DNA of 18,138 bases from Gemmatimonadota bacterium (GCA_029863105.1 JAOTWC010000008.1:1-18138), one strand, 5' to 3'; numbered from the stretch's first letter, positions 1-8,668 are shown. Translations and numbers: made by a program. The notes: generated by a model from the sequence alone, not told the origin.

Positions 1-124
1 CGTCGGCCAACGTCTTCTGCACGCCTTTCAGAATGGCATAGTCGCCGCAACCCGGACACCAGCGGACATCCTGGTCTGATGCGAAGTCCTTGGCGGACGT
101 CTCGGACCGAGTGGCCGGCGTCAT
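1..124 (-). CDS. korB: 2-oxoacid:ferredoxin oxidoreductase beta subunit, N-terminal part (partial)
   Basis: This is the first 41 codons of the thiamine-diphosphate-binding beta subunit of a 2-oxoglutarate-type ferredoxin oxidoreductase; the rest lies beyond the left edge. The translation contains R-W-C-P-G-C-G-D-Y-A-I-L at about residues 21-32, the hallmark N-terminal motif of KorB/PorB beta subunits, where the Cys pair binds the [4Fe-4S] cluster. The ATG (124-122) overlaps the TGA of korA (123-121) by 4 bp, so the two are translationally coupled and surely one enzyme. With the alpha subunit it decarboxylates a 2-oxoacid with CoA and passes two electrons to ferredoxin. 2-oxoglutarate is the likely substrate, from the look of the alpha partner, but pyruvate or branched-chain oxoacids cannot be excluded on this fragment. 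Confidence 0.93.
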   Translation of the reverse strand, partial: MTPATRSETSAKDFASDQDVRWCPGCGDYAILKGVQKTLAD

Positions 125-2019
125 GATTCCTCCTCCAGGGCGGCGCGAATCACCGATTCGATTTCGCGGATGCGGAACGGTCGGCCCGTAACGCGATTCA
201 GGCCGTCGGCTCGCAGACCCAACCGCGCGCGCAGCACGTGGACGAGCTGACCGGCATTCACCTCCGGTACGATCAGGCGATCGAAACCACCGAGCAGTTC
301 TGCCAGGTTGTGCGGGAACGGCGACAGCCAGCGCAGGTGGACGTGGCTCACCGCGAGCCCGTCCGCGCGGCACCGTTCGACGGCCTTGGAGATAGCCCCG
401 TACGTGGACCCCCAGCCAACCACCGCCAGCGCTCCGGACTCGCTGCCCGCGTCGACGGTTTGGGCCGGAATGAACTGCGCGATGCGTTCGATTCGTTCCG
501 CGCGTGTCCGGGTCATTCGGTCGTGGTTTTCCGGATCGTACGAAATGTTGCCGGTCTCGGCGTCACGCTCGATGCCGCCGATCCGGTGCTCCAATCCCGG
601 TGTACCGGGTCGTACCCAGGGTCGGGCCAGCGTGTCGGGATCCCGGATGAACGGATGGTAGCCGTCCGGGTCCGTGCGAAACGTCACAGGGAAGTCCGGC
701 AGCGCGTCGACATCGGGAATGCGCCACGGCTCGGCCGCACTCGACAGGTACGCGTCCGTCAGCACGAACACCGGCGTCATGAACGTGGTGGCGATGCGCA
801 CCGCCTCCCTGCCCACTTCAAAGCAGTCCGTCGGTGTCGCCGGTGCCAGCACGGCAACCGGTGCATCGGAGTTGCGCCCGTACAACGCCTGGAACAAATC
901 GGCTTGCTCGGTCTTCGTCGGCATGCCCGTCGACGGACCGGCGCGCTGCGAATTCACTACGATCAGCGGCAATTCGGTGCCGACGGCCAGGCCGATCGCT
1001 TCGCCCTTCAGCGCCACGCCGGGACCTGAACTCGACGTCACGCCCAGCGCGCCTCCGTACGAGGCTCCGATCGCCGCACAGGCGGCGGCGATCTCGTCCT
1101 CGGCCTGAAACGTGACCACGCCGTGACTGCGCAGCTTGGCCAGGGCGTGCAGCAGGTTCGACGCCGGAGTGATGGGGTAGGAGGCGAAGATCATCCGCTC
1201 GAGTCCGGAGGCGGCCAGACCCGATGTCAGCCCCCAGGCCAGGGCTTCCGTGCCGCTCACGGTGCGGTACAGCCCCTGGTCAAGGTTCGCCGGATCGACC
1301 GTCCACCCGGCGGCGATCGAAGGCATCTCGGCCGTCTCACCGAAAGCGTTGCCGGCGTTGATCGCCGCCACGTTGGCGTCCGCTACGCCGCCCTGTCCGG
1401 AGAACTTGTTCGCAACCCACTCGATCGTGGCGTCCTTGTCTCCATCGAACATCCACAGAGCGAGTCCGAGCGCCCACATGTTCCGGCAGCGGATGGCGTC
1501 CTTCTGTGATAGTTCGAACGGCTCCACGGCGCGCAGGGTCAGGGCCGTAATGTCCAGCGAGATCAGTACGTATGGCGCGAGGCTGTTATCCTCGAGCGGG
1601 CTCGTCTCGTACCCGGCCTTCTTGAGATTACGATCCGTGAACGCGCCCCTGTCCACCACGATCGTTCCGCCCAGTCCGAGGTCGCCCAGGTTTACCTTGA
1701 GCGCTGCCGGGTTGAGCGCGACGAGTACATCGAGCTCGTCACCGGCGGTCTTCACGTCCTGCGAACCGAAGTGGACCTGGAAAGCCGATACGCCGTATGT
1801 CGTGCCGGCCGGGGCTCGGATCTCAGCCGGATAATCGGGAAAGGTCGAAATATCCCGACCGGACAGCGCCGCTTCGATCCCGAACTGAGCACCGGCAGTC
1901 TGCATCCCGTCGCCGCTGTCACCTGCAAACCGCACGACGACCGAGTCGCGGACCTGGCGACCGGTGCGCGGGCCGCCGTTCGACCCGGGCGTCGTCTGCG
2001 GCAGTTGCGATCTGCTCAC
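121..2019 (-). CDS. korA: 2-oxoacid:ferredoxin oxidoreductase alpha subunit (gamma-alpha fusion)
   Basis: This 632-residue cytoplasmic subunit belongs to the KorA class in which the gamma and alpha domains are fused. Residues about 28-215 are the gamma domain (V-V-R-F-A-G-D-S-G-D-G-M at the front). Residues about 255-480 are the pyrimidine-binding domain, with Y-P-I-T-P-A-S at 281-287 and G-P-S-T-G-M-P-T-K-T-E-Q at 361-372. A transketolase-C-like domain follows at about 525-610. The length is usual for two-subunit KOR enzymes of aerobes and microaerophiles. The start is a GTG (2019-2017) that overlaps the TGA of the upstream membrane-protein gene by 4 bp; only a weak GGA-type ribosome site is visible, as expected for coupled translation. 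It pairs with korB, which starts inside its stop codon. 2-oxoglutarate is the best substrate guess; the family level is certain. Confidence 0.95.
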   Translation of the reverse strand: MSRSQLPQTTPGSNGGPRTGRQVRDSVVVRFAGDSGDGMQTAGAQFGIEAALSGRDISTFPDYPAEIRAPAGTTYGVSAFQVHFGSQDVKTAGDELDVLVALNPAALKVNLGDLGLGGTIVVDRGAFTDRNLKKAGYETSPLEDNSLAPYVLISLDITALTLRAVEPFELSQKDAIRCRNMWALGLALWMFDGDKDATIEWVANKFSGQGGVADANVAAINAGNAFGETAEMPSIAAGWTVDPANLDQGLYRTVSGTEALAWGLTSGLAASGLERMIFASYPITPASNLLHALAKLRSHGVVTFQAEDEIAAACAAIGASYGGALGVTSSSGPGVALKGEAIGLAVGTELPLIVVNSQRAGPSTGMPTKTEQADLFQALYGRNSDAPVAVLAPATPTDCFEVGREAVRIATTFMTPVFVLTDAYLSSAAEPWRIPDVDALPDFPVTFRTDPDGYHPFIRDPDTLARPWVRPGTPGLEHRIGGIERDAETGNISYDPENHDRMTRTRAERIERIAQFIPAQTVDAGSESGALAVVGWGSTYGAISKAVERCRADGLAVSHVHLRWLSPFPHNLAELLGGFDRLIVPEVNAGQLVHVLRARLGLRADGLNRVTGRPFRIREIESVIRAALEEES

Positions 2020-2513
2020 TGCGTGTCGTCCGTCACGGCTGCCTCGGACTCCGGCCCGTCCGCGGTCAGACCTTCCACGATCGACGAATCGGCGGGCGGC
2101 TCGGCCGCCGGCTCCGGTGTCGGATCGCGGAGACCGGCGTCGGGTGTGGCCGCTTTCCCCTGCTTCGTGACCCTCCGGATCTTCGCATTCTCCACGAACG
2201 GTGCATATTCGCCCACCACGAGAACGACACTGTCGCCGACATCGACGAGGAGATCGATCTCCGGCACGTTCTTCGTATAGGTCACGAGCATCGCACCCAC
2301 GTCGCTGCCCACCGTGAGCAGCAGCCGATCTACTTCAGCGGCCTTCGCATTCACGGTTCCGGCCACCTCCTGATGCTCACCGCGGAGCGCGTCGGGCAGA
2401 TACGGCGCAGCGAGACGCGGAAGAAACACGGTCCCGAGCACCCCCAACACGATTCCACCCAGCAGCCAGGTCATGGCGCCACTTCTCGAGGCGCTTGTAC
2501 CGCCATTTGCCAT
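2016..2513 (-). CDS. Small single-span membrane protein of the kor operon, function unknown
   Basis: I do not recognise this 165-residue protein. Residues about 14-31 form one hydrophobic segment (T-W-L-L-G-G-I-V-L-G-V-L-G-T-V-F), placing it in the inner membrane with a short N-terminal tail. Residues about 45-115 are a soluble region rich in Val and acidic residues that predicts mixed alpha/beta structure. The last 45 residues are rich in Pro, Glu and Ala and probably disordered. There are no cysteines and no catalytic motif that I can see. The start is well supported by GGGAGG five bases before the ATG. It lies 17 bp downstream of the dienelactone-hydrolase gene and its TGA overlaps the GTG of korA, so it is expressed with the oxidoreductase. 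Whether it works with that enzyme is unknown. Confidence 0.8.
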   Translation of the reverse strand: MANGGTSASRSGAMTWLLGGIVLGVLGTVFLPRLAAPYLPDALRGEHQEVAGTVNAKAAEVDRLLLTVGSDVGAMLVTYTKNVPEIDLLVDVGDSVVLVVGEYAPFVENAKIRRVTKQGKAATPDAGLRDPTPEPAAEPPADSSIVEGLTADGPESEAAVTDDTQ

Positions 2514-2530
2514 CCGTACCTCCCGTTTCG

Positions 2531-3406
2531 TCAGTCGCCGAGGGTTCGGCCGAAGTACTCTCTCAATCGCCGCCAGGCGTCACGAGCCGGCTCCGTCGCG
2601 GCCGCCGGATCACGCTCGACCCATAACCAGAATCCATGACCGACGCCCTCGTAGACATGTATGTCATTCTCGATCCCGGCCTGCTGAAGCGCCGACGCGA
2701 AGTCGCGCACCTGTGATGCGGGGATTCCGTTGTCCAGCTCACCGAATGTCCCGTACACTTCGTGGCCGAGTGCGGAAAGGCGCTCGGGATCGTCGATCAG
2801 GCTGCCATAGAAGATCGCTGTCGCCTCGTGATCGGCGCCGTCCAGGCCGAAGCTCAGCGCCACTCCCCCGCCGAAGCACCAGCCCACCGCGCCGATCCGA
2901 CCCGTCACGTCCTCGCGGGCCTTGAGCCACGCGGTGACTGCGTCCAGATTCGCGATCATCCCGCCGGGGTCAGCCCGCGCCTCCTGCATCAGGGCCACGT
3001 TCTCTTCGCGATTGGCGCCCGTGCGCCCGTGATACAGATCGGCGGCGAACGCGACGTATCCCTCGTCAGCCAGAGCATCTGCCACCTGCCGTATCCGGTC
3101 CACGAGACCATTCCATTCGTGGATCAGGATGATCGCGGGGAATGGACCGGTTCCCTCCGGCACCGATAGATAGCCCTGCGTGGCCGGGTCAGACTCGAGG
3201 TACGACACGGCCTCGCCGCGTGGCGGTGCACCCCGGCCGAGTATGGCCGCGGGAATCGTCGTGTCGGGGACAGCAACCGCGGCCTCGGCGCTCGTGCCCT
3301 GACCCGCCTCCGATCCGGCAACGCAGGCGGCAACCGGCAAGATCACGCCCGCCAGCGCGGCCGGCACGGCGAGGCGCCGCAATAACTGACTCCCTGTCCT
3401 GCTCAT
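2531..3406 (-). CDS. Dienelactone hydrolase family lipoprotein
   Basis: This 291-residue alpha/beta hydrolase of the dienelactone hydrolase family is exported as a probable lipoprotein: the signal peptide ends in V-A-A-C with the lipidated Cys at 28. The mature domain has H-E-W-N-G at 96-100, the nucleophile elbow G-W-C-F-G-G at 175-180 (Cys177), Asp225 in E-L-D-N-G and His257 in G-V-G-H-G-F. The Cys-Asp-His triad and the glutamate of the family are therefore all present. It should hydrolyse lactone or ester bonds outside the cytoplasm; the substrate is unknown. The start at 3406 is chosen because GGGAGG lies just upstream and the signal peptide begins there. The same frame stays open to 4936, but that part is antisense to glnS. 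It is the first gene of the operon that continues into korA and korB. Confidence 0.92.
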   Translation of the reverse strand: MSRTGSQLLRRLAVPAALAGVILPVAACVAGSEAGQGTSAEAAVAVPDTTIPAAILGRGAPPRGEAVSYLESDPATQGYLSVPEGTGPFPAIILIHEWNGLVDRIRQVADALADEGYVAFAADLYHGRTGANREENVALMQEARADPGGMIANLDAVTAWLKAREDVTGRIGAVGWCFGGGVALSFGLDGADHEATAIFYGSLIDDPERLSALGHEVYGTFGELDNGIPASQVRDFASALQQAGIENDIHVYEGVGHGFWLWVERDPAAATEPARDAWRRLREYFGRTLGD

Positions 3407-3538
3407 CCATCCTCCCGGTAACACGGTGGTATCCCTGCCCGACGGTACTTCTACCCCGACCGGATCGCCAGATTCGAGGCCTGGCACATGGCGGTGGAGT
3501 GCTTGGCAGGGGGGCGGTCGGTCGACAGGTTGTCGCGC

Positions 3539-5245
3539 ATGCCAAGCAACGAGAACTCGGCCGAACCGGGCCGAATGGACTTCCTGCGTGCCATGGTGGC
3601 ACGCGACGTGGAGACCGGGAAGTACGGGGGTCGGGTCGCGACGCGGTTTCCACCGGAGCCGAACGGATACCTGCACATCGGCCACGCGAAGTCGATCTGC
3701 CTGAACTTCGGCATCGCCGAGGAGTTCGGTGGCACGTGCAACCTGCGATACGACGACACGAATCCAGAGACAGAAGACGAGCGGTTCGCGGAGGCGATCG
3801 CTGAAGACATCCGCTGGCTCGGGTACGAGTGGACGAAGAAGCTGCACGCCTCCGATTGCTTCGAGCAGATGTACGAGTGGGGCGAGCAGTTGATACGGGC
3901 GGGCAAGGCGTACGTCGACAGCCAATCGCTCGATGAGATCCGGTCGAACCGCGGGACGGTGACCGAACCCGGTCTCAACAGTCCGTACCGCGAACGGGGA
4001 GTCGACGAGAACCTGGACCTGTTTCGGCGCATGCGGGCGGGTGAGTTTCCCGACGGCTCGCATGTGCTTCGCGGGGTCGGAGACATGGCGAGTCCCAACA
4101 TGCTGATGCGAGATCCGCTGCTGTATCGAATCCGGCACGCGCACCATTACCGGACGGGAGACAAGTGGTGCATCTACCCGATGTACGACTACGCACACTG
4201 TCTCGAAGATGCGATCGAGGGTATCACGCATTCTCTGTGTACGCTCGAATTCCGGAACAACCGCGAGGTATACGACTGGGTCCTGGACGCGATCGGGATC
4301 GAACATCCGCGGCCGGAACAGACAGAGTTCGCGCGCCTCAATCTCGACTACACCGTCGTCAGCAAGCGAAAGCTCCTCCAACTCGTGAACGGGGGGTTCG
4401 TCGACGGATGGGACGATCCACGGATGCCGACGATCGCGGGCCTCCGGCGCCGCGGCGTGCCACCCGAGGCGATTCGAACGTTCTGCGAGATGATCGGAGT
4501 CGCCGATGTCGACGGCCGGGTGGATATAGGGAAGCTCGAGTTCGCCATTCGTGACAAGCTGAATTGGACAGCCCCGCGGCGGCTGTGTGTCCTCGACCCG
4601 CTGCGCGTCGTCGTGACGAGCTATCCCGAGGATGTCGTCGAGTGGATCGATGCCCCGGAATTCCCGCATGACGTGGGAGTACCGGGCACTCGTCGCATGC
4701 CGTTCACGCGAGAAGTGTGGGTCGAACGCGCCGACTTCATGGAGGAGCCGGTCCGGAAGTTCAAGCGCCTGTCGCCGGGCGTCGAAGTCCGCCTCCGCCA
4801 TGCGTACGTCGTTCGGTGTGACGAGATCGTGAAGGACCCGGAAACCGGCGAGGTCGTCGAGCTTCGCTGCAGCCACGATCCGGATACCCTGGGGGCCAAC
4901 CCGGCGGACGGTCGGAAGGTCGGCGGAACGATCCACTGGGTCTCAGTCGAGCACGGCCTTCCGTGCGAAGTCCGGCTGTACGATCGACTGTTCTCCGTGC
5001 CGAATCCGGAGGAGGTGACCGAAGGTCAGGCGTTTACGGACCACCTCAACCCGATGTCCAAGGTGACGATCACGGGCGCCCGCATCGAACCGGCTGTCGC
5101 GGATGATGCTCCGGGGACGCGGTATCAGTTCGAGCGGACCGGGTACTTCGCTTCGGACCCCGTGTCTTCGGCACGCGACGCGCTGGTGTTCAACCGGATC
5201 GTCGCGCTTCGGGACGGGTGGGGAAAGATGGCGCGCCGGGCCTAG
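3539..5245 (+). CDS. glnS: Glutaminyl-tRNA synthetase
   Basis: This cytoplasmic class I synthetase charges tRNA-Gln with glutamine. It has 568 residues from the chosen start, close to the 554 of the E. coli enzyme. The catalytic core begins F-P-P-E-P-N-G-Y-L-H-I-G-H-A-K-S, with HIGH at 46-49, and the KMSKS-type loop is V-V-S-K-R at 273-277. The anticodon-binding beta-barrels fill the C-terminal 230 residues. The frame is open from an ATG at 3488, but family alignment favours the ATG at 3539, which leaves a 12-residue tail before the conserved M-D-F-L-R. No strong ribosome site marks either start, so the start is uncertain by up to 17 codons. It is divergent from the dienelactone hydrolase and ends face to face with the MscS gene. 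Its presence suggests that Gln-tRNA need not be made by the GatCAB route. Confidence 0.95.
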   Translation: MPSNENSAEPGRMDFLRAMVARDVETGKYGGRVATRFPPEPNGYLHIGHAKSICLNFGIAEEFGGTCNLRYDDTNPETEDERFAEAIAEDIRWLGYEWTKKLHASDCFEQMYEWGEQLIRAGKAYVDSQSLDEIRSNRGTVTEPGLNSPYRERGVDENLDLFRRMRAGEFPDGSHVLRGVGDMASPNMLMRDPLLYRIRHAHHYRTGDKWCIYPMYDYAHCLEDAIEGITHSLCTLEFRNNREVYDWVLDAIGIEHPRPEQTEFARLNLDYTVVSKRKLLQLVNGGFVDGWDDPRMPTIAGLRRRGVPPEAIRTFCEMIGVADVDGRVDIGKLEFAIRDKLNWTAPRRLCVLDPLRVVVTSYPEDVVEWIDAPEFPHDVGVPGTRRMPFTREVWVERADFMEEPVRKFKRLSPGVEVRLRHAYVVRCDEIVKDPETGEVVELRCSHDPDTLGANPADGRKVGGTIHWVSVEHGLPCEVRLYDRLFSVPNPEEVTEGQAFTDHLNPMSKVTITGARIEPAVADDAPGTRYQFERTGYFASDPVSSARDALVFNRIVALRDGWGKMARRA

Positions 5246-6132
5246 GTCCCCGTGTCGGCGACGACCGCCAGCGCCTCGGCTATCGGCGGATCGAAATGCA
5301 CATCCATCTGCGGGAAGGCGATCGTGATTCCGGCATCGAGGAGAGCGTTCCAGATCGCTTCGTTGAGTATCGAACGCAGAATCCGGTGCCGCCAGGGATC
5401 ATTCGTGTACACGGTCACCAAGAAGTTGACCGACGATGTCCCGAACTCCCGCATCATGACGACAGGTTCGGGCTCCTGAAGTCTCCAGTCGATCGCCTCT
5501 GCAACTCCCTCGAGCACGCTTCGCACGTGCGCCATATCGGATCCGTAGCTGACACCGACCTCCGCATCCAGCCGGTACAGCGTGTCGCGCAGCGTGTAGT
5601 TCTTGACCGTTGACTGCACGAGGCTAGAGTTCGGAATGATCAGATCCTCTTCACTCATGCCGCGAGCGATCGTCGACCGGATACCGAGTTCCCGGATTTT
5701 TATGATGCGGCCGTCGACTTCGATGATGTCCCCGGGCTTGATCGACCGCTCAAACAGCAGGATCACGCCGGAGACGAAATTCGCCGTGATGTTCTGCATC
5801 GCAAATCCGATCGCCACCGCGAATACGGCGCCGGCGGCGAACAAAGCCGTCAACTGGATCCCGAGCGTACCGAGTGCAATCGTGAAACCGATGAACAGGA
5901 TGGTGTAGTGCAGTAGGCGGGCAGTCACCGCCATCGATCCCTGTTCCGGCACGCTCCGTTCCCTGACCGCCCGAGCCATCATCCTGCGGACCATCCACGA
6001 TAACCAGAAGGTGAGCCCGATGATCAGAGCCGCGGTCAGCAGGCTGCCGACGGAGAGGGTCACACCGCCGACCTCGAACAGGTCGGTATCGAGTATGTCG
6101 CGAATTCGGGCGAGCACTTGCTGCAGGGTCAT
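5242..6132 (-). CDS. MscS-family mechanosensitive ion channel
   Basis: This 296-residue inner-membrane channel is of the small-conductance mechanosensitive (MscS) type and releases solutes on sudden loss of osmolarity. Three hydrophobic segments are visible at about 27-48, 71-90 and 95-125. The third has the Gly/Ala-rich pore-lining pattern A-A-G-A-V-F-A-V-A-I-G-F-A-M-Q-N, followed by F-V-S-G-V-I-L-L-F-E-R-S-I-K-P-G-D. The beta domain (I-I-E-V-D-G-R-I with I-I-P-N-S-S at 165-170) and the C-terminal alpha/beta domain follow. The length matches E. coli MscS (286). The upstream leader carries only a weak AAG before the ATG. Its TAG stop is the complement of the glnS stop: both sit in the same CTAG. 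Confidence 0.93.
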   Translation of the reverse strand: MTLQQVLARIRDILDTDLFEVGGVTLSVGSLLTAALIIGLTFWLSWMVRRMMARAVRERSVPEQGSMAVTARLLHYTILFIGFTIALGTLGIQLTALFAAGAVFAVAIGFAMQNITANFVSGVILLFERSIKPGDIIEVDGRIIKIRELGIRSTIARGMSEEDLIIPNSSLVQSTVKNYTLRDTLYRLDAEVGVSYGSDMAHVRSVLEGVAEAIDWRLQEPEPVVMMREFGTSSVNFLVTVYTNDPWRHRILRSILNEAIWNALLDAGITIAFPQMDVHFDPPIAEALAVVADTGT

Positions 6133-6240
6133 CTTGATCGTCTATCCGTATCTGGGGTGTCGGCGCGCAGTCCGACGTAGAATACTTGACGCGAAGGCCC
6201 CTCGCACGGGGCGGCCAAACCAACCAGGAGGGTCCCGCTG
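6133..6240 (+). promoter_or_regulatory. Divergent intergenic region with leader hairpin and strong ribosome site
   Basis: This 108-bp space separates the divergent MscS and aldehyde dehydrogenase genes and must hold both promoters. A TAGAAT at 6178-6183 is the best -10 candidate for the plus-strand gene; I see no convincing -35 in front of it. A small hairpin, GCCCC (6197-6201) with GGGGC (6208-6212), lies in the expected leader. AGGAGG at 6226-6231, nine bases before the ATG at 6241, is a near-ideal ribosome-binding site and fixes that start. Confidence 0.4.
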
Positions 6241-7611
6241 ATGGCGCAGAGGAGCATCAACCCGGCGACCGGAGCGACCTTTGCCGAATACGCGTCCGCC
6301 ACTGACCCGGAGCTTCGCGAGCAGCTGGCTGCGTCCCTGGCCGCGTTCGGCGATTGGCGCAGACGATCCTTCCCCGAACGCGCCGAGTCGCTGCGGAAGG
6401 CAGCCCAGCTGCTCGAGGGGGAAGCGGACCGCTACGCCGTCCTGATGGCGGAAGAGATGGGAAAGCCCGTGGCCCAGGGTCGAGCGGAAGCGAAGAAGAG
6501 CGCCTGGGTGTGCCGATACTATGCGGAGAACGGAGCCCGCTTTCTCGCACCGGAACCCGTGGAAACGGAAGCCGCACGGAGTTTCGTCGCGTATCTTCCC
6601 CTGGGGCCGATTCTGGCCGTCATGCCGTGGAACTTCCCGTTCTGGCAGGTATTCCGGGCTGCGGCTCCGGCGCTGCTGGCGGGCAACACGATGCTCCTCA
6701 AGCACGCGTCGAACGTCCCGGGCTGTGCGCTTGAAATCGAACGGATCTTCACGGCGGCCGGCCTTCCGGCCGGAGTGTTTCAGACTCTGCTGGCGGGTAG
6801 CGACCGCGTGGCGGACCTGATCGCCGATCCCGCCGTCCGGGGCGTCACCTTGACAGGGAGCACGTCTGCCGGTCGAGCGGTGGCATCCCTGGCAGGCCAG
6901 CACCTGAAACCGTGCGTGCTGGAACTCGGGGGCAGCGACCCGTACGTCGTACTGGCAGACGCCGACGTTGCGGCAGCAGCGGACACCTGCGTCAGGAGTC
7001 GGCTCATCAACAGCGGCCAGAGCTGTATCGCCGCCAAGCGCTTCATCGTAGTGGACAGCGTGCGGAGCGAATTCGAACGGGAGGTCGTCCGGCGGATGGA
7101 CCTGGCCACGTGGGGAGATCCGTCCCAGCCCGACATCGACATCGGTCCGTTGGCACGGGCGGACCTGAGAGACGAACTGCACGACCAGGTCGTCCGCAGC
7201 ATCGAAGCCGGTGCCCGGTGCCTGCTGGGAGGAACCCACCCCGGAGGACCCGGTGCCTATTATCCGCCCACCGTGCTGTCGGACGTGCGGCCGGGCAACC
7301 CGGCCTGCGAGGAGGAACTGTTCGGACCGGTCGCCGCCATTCTGCCCGTGGCCGATGACGAGGCCGCGATCACGACGGCCAACGACAGTGTGTTCGGGCT
7401 CGGGGCTGCCGTGTTCACGTCAGACGCGGCTCGGGGCGAACGCATCGCCACGGAGAGGCTGGACGCCGGCTGCTGTTTCGTGAACGACTTCGTGCGGTCG
7501 GATCCGCGCCTTCCGTTCGGCGGCATCAAGGACAGCGGATTCGGACGCGAACTGTCGCAGTTTGGAATCCGCGAGTTCGTCAACGTCAAGACCGTCGTGG
7601 TGGCGGGCTGA
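6241..7611 (+). CDS. NAD(P)-dependent aldehyde dehydrogenase, succinate-semialdehyde dehydrogenase type
   Basis: This 456-residue cytoplasmic aldehyde dehydrogenase most resembles the Sad/YneI branch of succinate-semialdehyde dehydrogenases. It oxidises an aldehyde, probably succinate semialdehyde, to the acid with NAD+ or NADP+. Catalytic Cys262 lies in N-S-G-Q-S-C-I-A-A-K-R-F, the general base Glu228 in L-E-L-G-G-S-D-P, Asn131 in M-P-W-N-F-P and the cofactor-contacting Lys154 in L-L-K-H. The C-terminal signature P-F-G-G-I-K-D-S-G-F-G-R-E-L is intact. It is about 25-30 residues shorter than GabD and matches the shorter Sad type. Strong AGGAGG before the ATG supports the start. It appears monocistronic: the next gene faces it 11 bp away. 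The exact substrate is inferred from family resemblance. Confidence 0.9.
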   Translation: MAQRSINPATGATFAEYASATDPELREQLAASLAAFGDWRRRSFPERAESLRKAAQLLEGEADRYAVLMAEEMGKPVAQGRAEAKKSAWVCRYYAENGARFLAPEPVETEAARSFVAYLPLGPILAVMPWNFPFWQVFRAAAPALLAGNTMLLKHASNVPGCALEIERIFTAAGLPAGVFQTLLAGSDRVADLIADPAVRGVTLTGSTSAGRAVASLAGQHLKPCVLELGGSDPYVVLADADVAAAADTCVRSRLINSGQSCIAAKRFIVVDSVRSEFEREVVRRMDLATWGDPSQPDIDIGPLARADLRDELHDQVVRSIEAGARCLLGGTHPGGPGAYYPPTVLSDVRPGNPACEEELFGPVAAILPVADDEAAITTANDSVFGLGAAVFTSDAARGERIATERLDAGCCFVNDFVRSDPRLPFGGIKDSGFGRELSQFGIREFVNVKTVVVAG

Positions 7612-7622
7612 ACTGCAGGCGG

Positions 7623-8453
7623 TTACTGGATCTGGAACCGGACGGGCACCGGCACCGTCGCCTCTGATATCAGGCCTGAAACACCGAGTCTGAGGTTCTG
7701 GATCGCCGCATCCGGGAGGCGGGCAGATTCCTCCGGCCGGAGTTCGGGACGCAGGCGGACCCGGGCCTCGAAATCCTCCTCCACGAGAACTCCTCCGCGT
7801 CCACCGAGCACTGTCTGACGATACACGTCCCGCATTCCGGACATGTCCAGCGGTATGTGCTCCACGACGGATCCATCTGTCAGCTCCAGTCTCCGGGACC
7901 CGGCGTCGAGCTCCGCGTCATAGACAGACTCCCGGATCGTCCACTCCAGCGTGTAGGCCCCCGCTCGCGTTCCCGTGATCGGAAGGCGGAGCACCGCATT
8001 GTCGACCGAGGCGGCGGGCGCATCGAGGCGATGAACTGCCCGCAGTAACTCCGCGAGCTGGTGCTCGGCTGCCCGCCGGTCGGCGCGCTCGGCCCGCTCG
8101 CGAAGTGATCCGGCCATCGCGGCCGATACTCCGACGATCACGGCGACGACGGCCAGGACCAGCACCGTCCAGCCACGCCTGCGGGCCCGCAGGCGCTGCC
8201 GGCCCTCACTCTCGAACGCGATCCCCAGCCGGCGGCCAAGCCAGCCGAGAAGGAAGGCCGGGACCAGCCCAGCCACGATCGTCGCGGCCATGATCGCCGG
8301 TCCGGCGGCAGCCGGCCACGGATCGTCTCCGAACACGAACAACCAGCCAACACCCAAGAGGAACGCTACGGTCTCGAGCGCGACCGCCAGGCCCACGAGC
8401 ATGCCCCACGACAGCCCGGCCAGCATCCAGATCGTTCGCGTCTTTACCGGCAT
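7623..8453 (-). CDS. Membrane protein with three N-terminal spans and an extracytoplasmic domain, function unknown
   Basis: I do not recognise this 276-residue protein. Hydrophobic segments lie at about 9-41 (possibly one long or two short spans), 50-72 and 93-115, the last preceded by an Arg-rich stretch (R-L-R-A-R-R-R-G) that should stay in the cytoplasm. After about residue 118 comes an Arg/Glu/Ala-rich helical region that could form a coiled coil. A beta-rich C-terminal domain follows, with no cysteines and no obvious active site. The domain resembles a structural or ligand-binding module more than an enzyme. The start is supported by GAGGTG shortly before the ATG. It faces the aldehyde dehydrogenase across 11 bp with no terminator in between, and diverges from the metalloprotease across 407 bp. 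Confidence 0.75.
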   Translation of the reverse strand: MPVKTRTIWMLAGLSWGMLVGLAVALETVAFLLGVGWLFVFGDDPWPAAAGPAIMAATIVAGLVPAFLLGWLGRRLGIAFESEGRQRLRARRRGWTVLVLAVVAVIVGVSAAMAGSLRERAERADRRAAEHQLAELLRAVHRLDAPAASVDNAVLRLPITGTRAGAYTLEWTIRESVYDAELDAGSRRLELTDGSVVEHIPLDMSGMRDVYRQTVLGGRGGVLVEEDFEARVRLRPELRPEESARLPDAAIQNLRLGVSGLISEATVPVPVRFQIQ

Positions 8454-8603
8454 GTCACACCTCGCGTCCCATTCGCGGCTTGTGGAACGCCCAACCTAAT
8501 AGACGCCGACAGGACTTGCAGGGTGCCGCACGAATTGGCGGTATTCACCCCAGGAGCAATTCGCGCGGGAGCGCATCGTGCGGCCCGGACCCGGTTGCGC
8601 CCC

Positions 8604-8633
8604 CGAATCCCGATCACGGGTTCCGGGGATTCG
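8604..8633. repeat. Inverted repeat, 8-bp arms
   Basis: CGAATCCC (8604-8611) is followed after 14 bases by its exact complement GGGATTCG (8626-8633). No T-run follows on either strand, so it is not an evident terminator. Confidence 0.4.
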
Positions 8634-8649
8634 AATCGACCGTAAGTTG

Positions 8650-8668
8650 ATATGACATAATGTAATAT
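8650..8668. promoter_or_regulatory. 19-bp AT-rich near-palindrome, candidate operator
   Basis: The arms ATATGACAT and ATGTAATAT are complementary at eight of nine positions around a central A (8659). The site sits in the only strongly AT-rich stretch of this GC-rich window (about 8643-8673), and TTGATA at 8647-8652 could act as a -35 box. Size and symmetry suit a dimeric transcription factor; which one is unknown. Confidence 0.4.

Noticed and set aside
238..2639. Several long plus-strand frames across the kor operon
   Set aside because: They are complementary-strand shadows of korA and its upstream gene, rich in Arg and Pro and without domains.
3407..4936. A 510-codon N-terminal extension of the dienelactone hydrolase
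   Set aside because: It is antisense to glnS. The true start has a ribosome site and a signal peptide at 3406.
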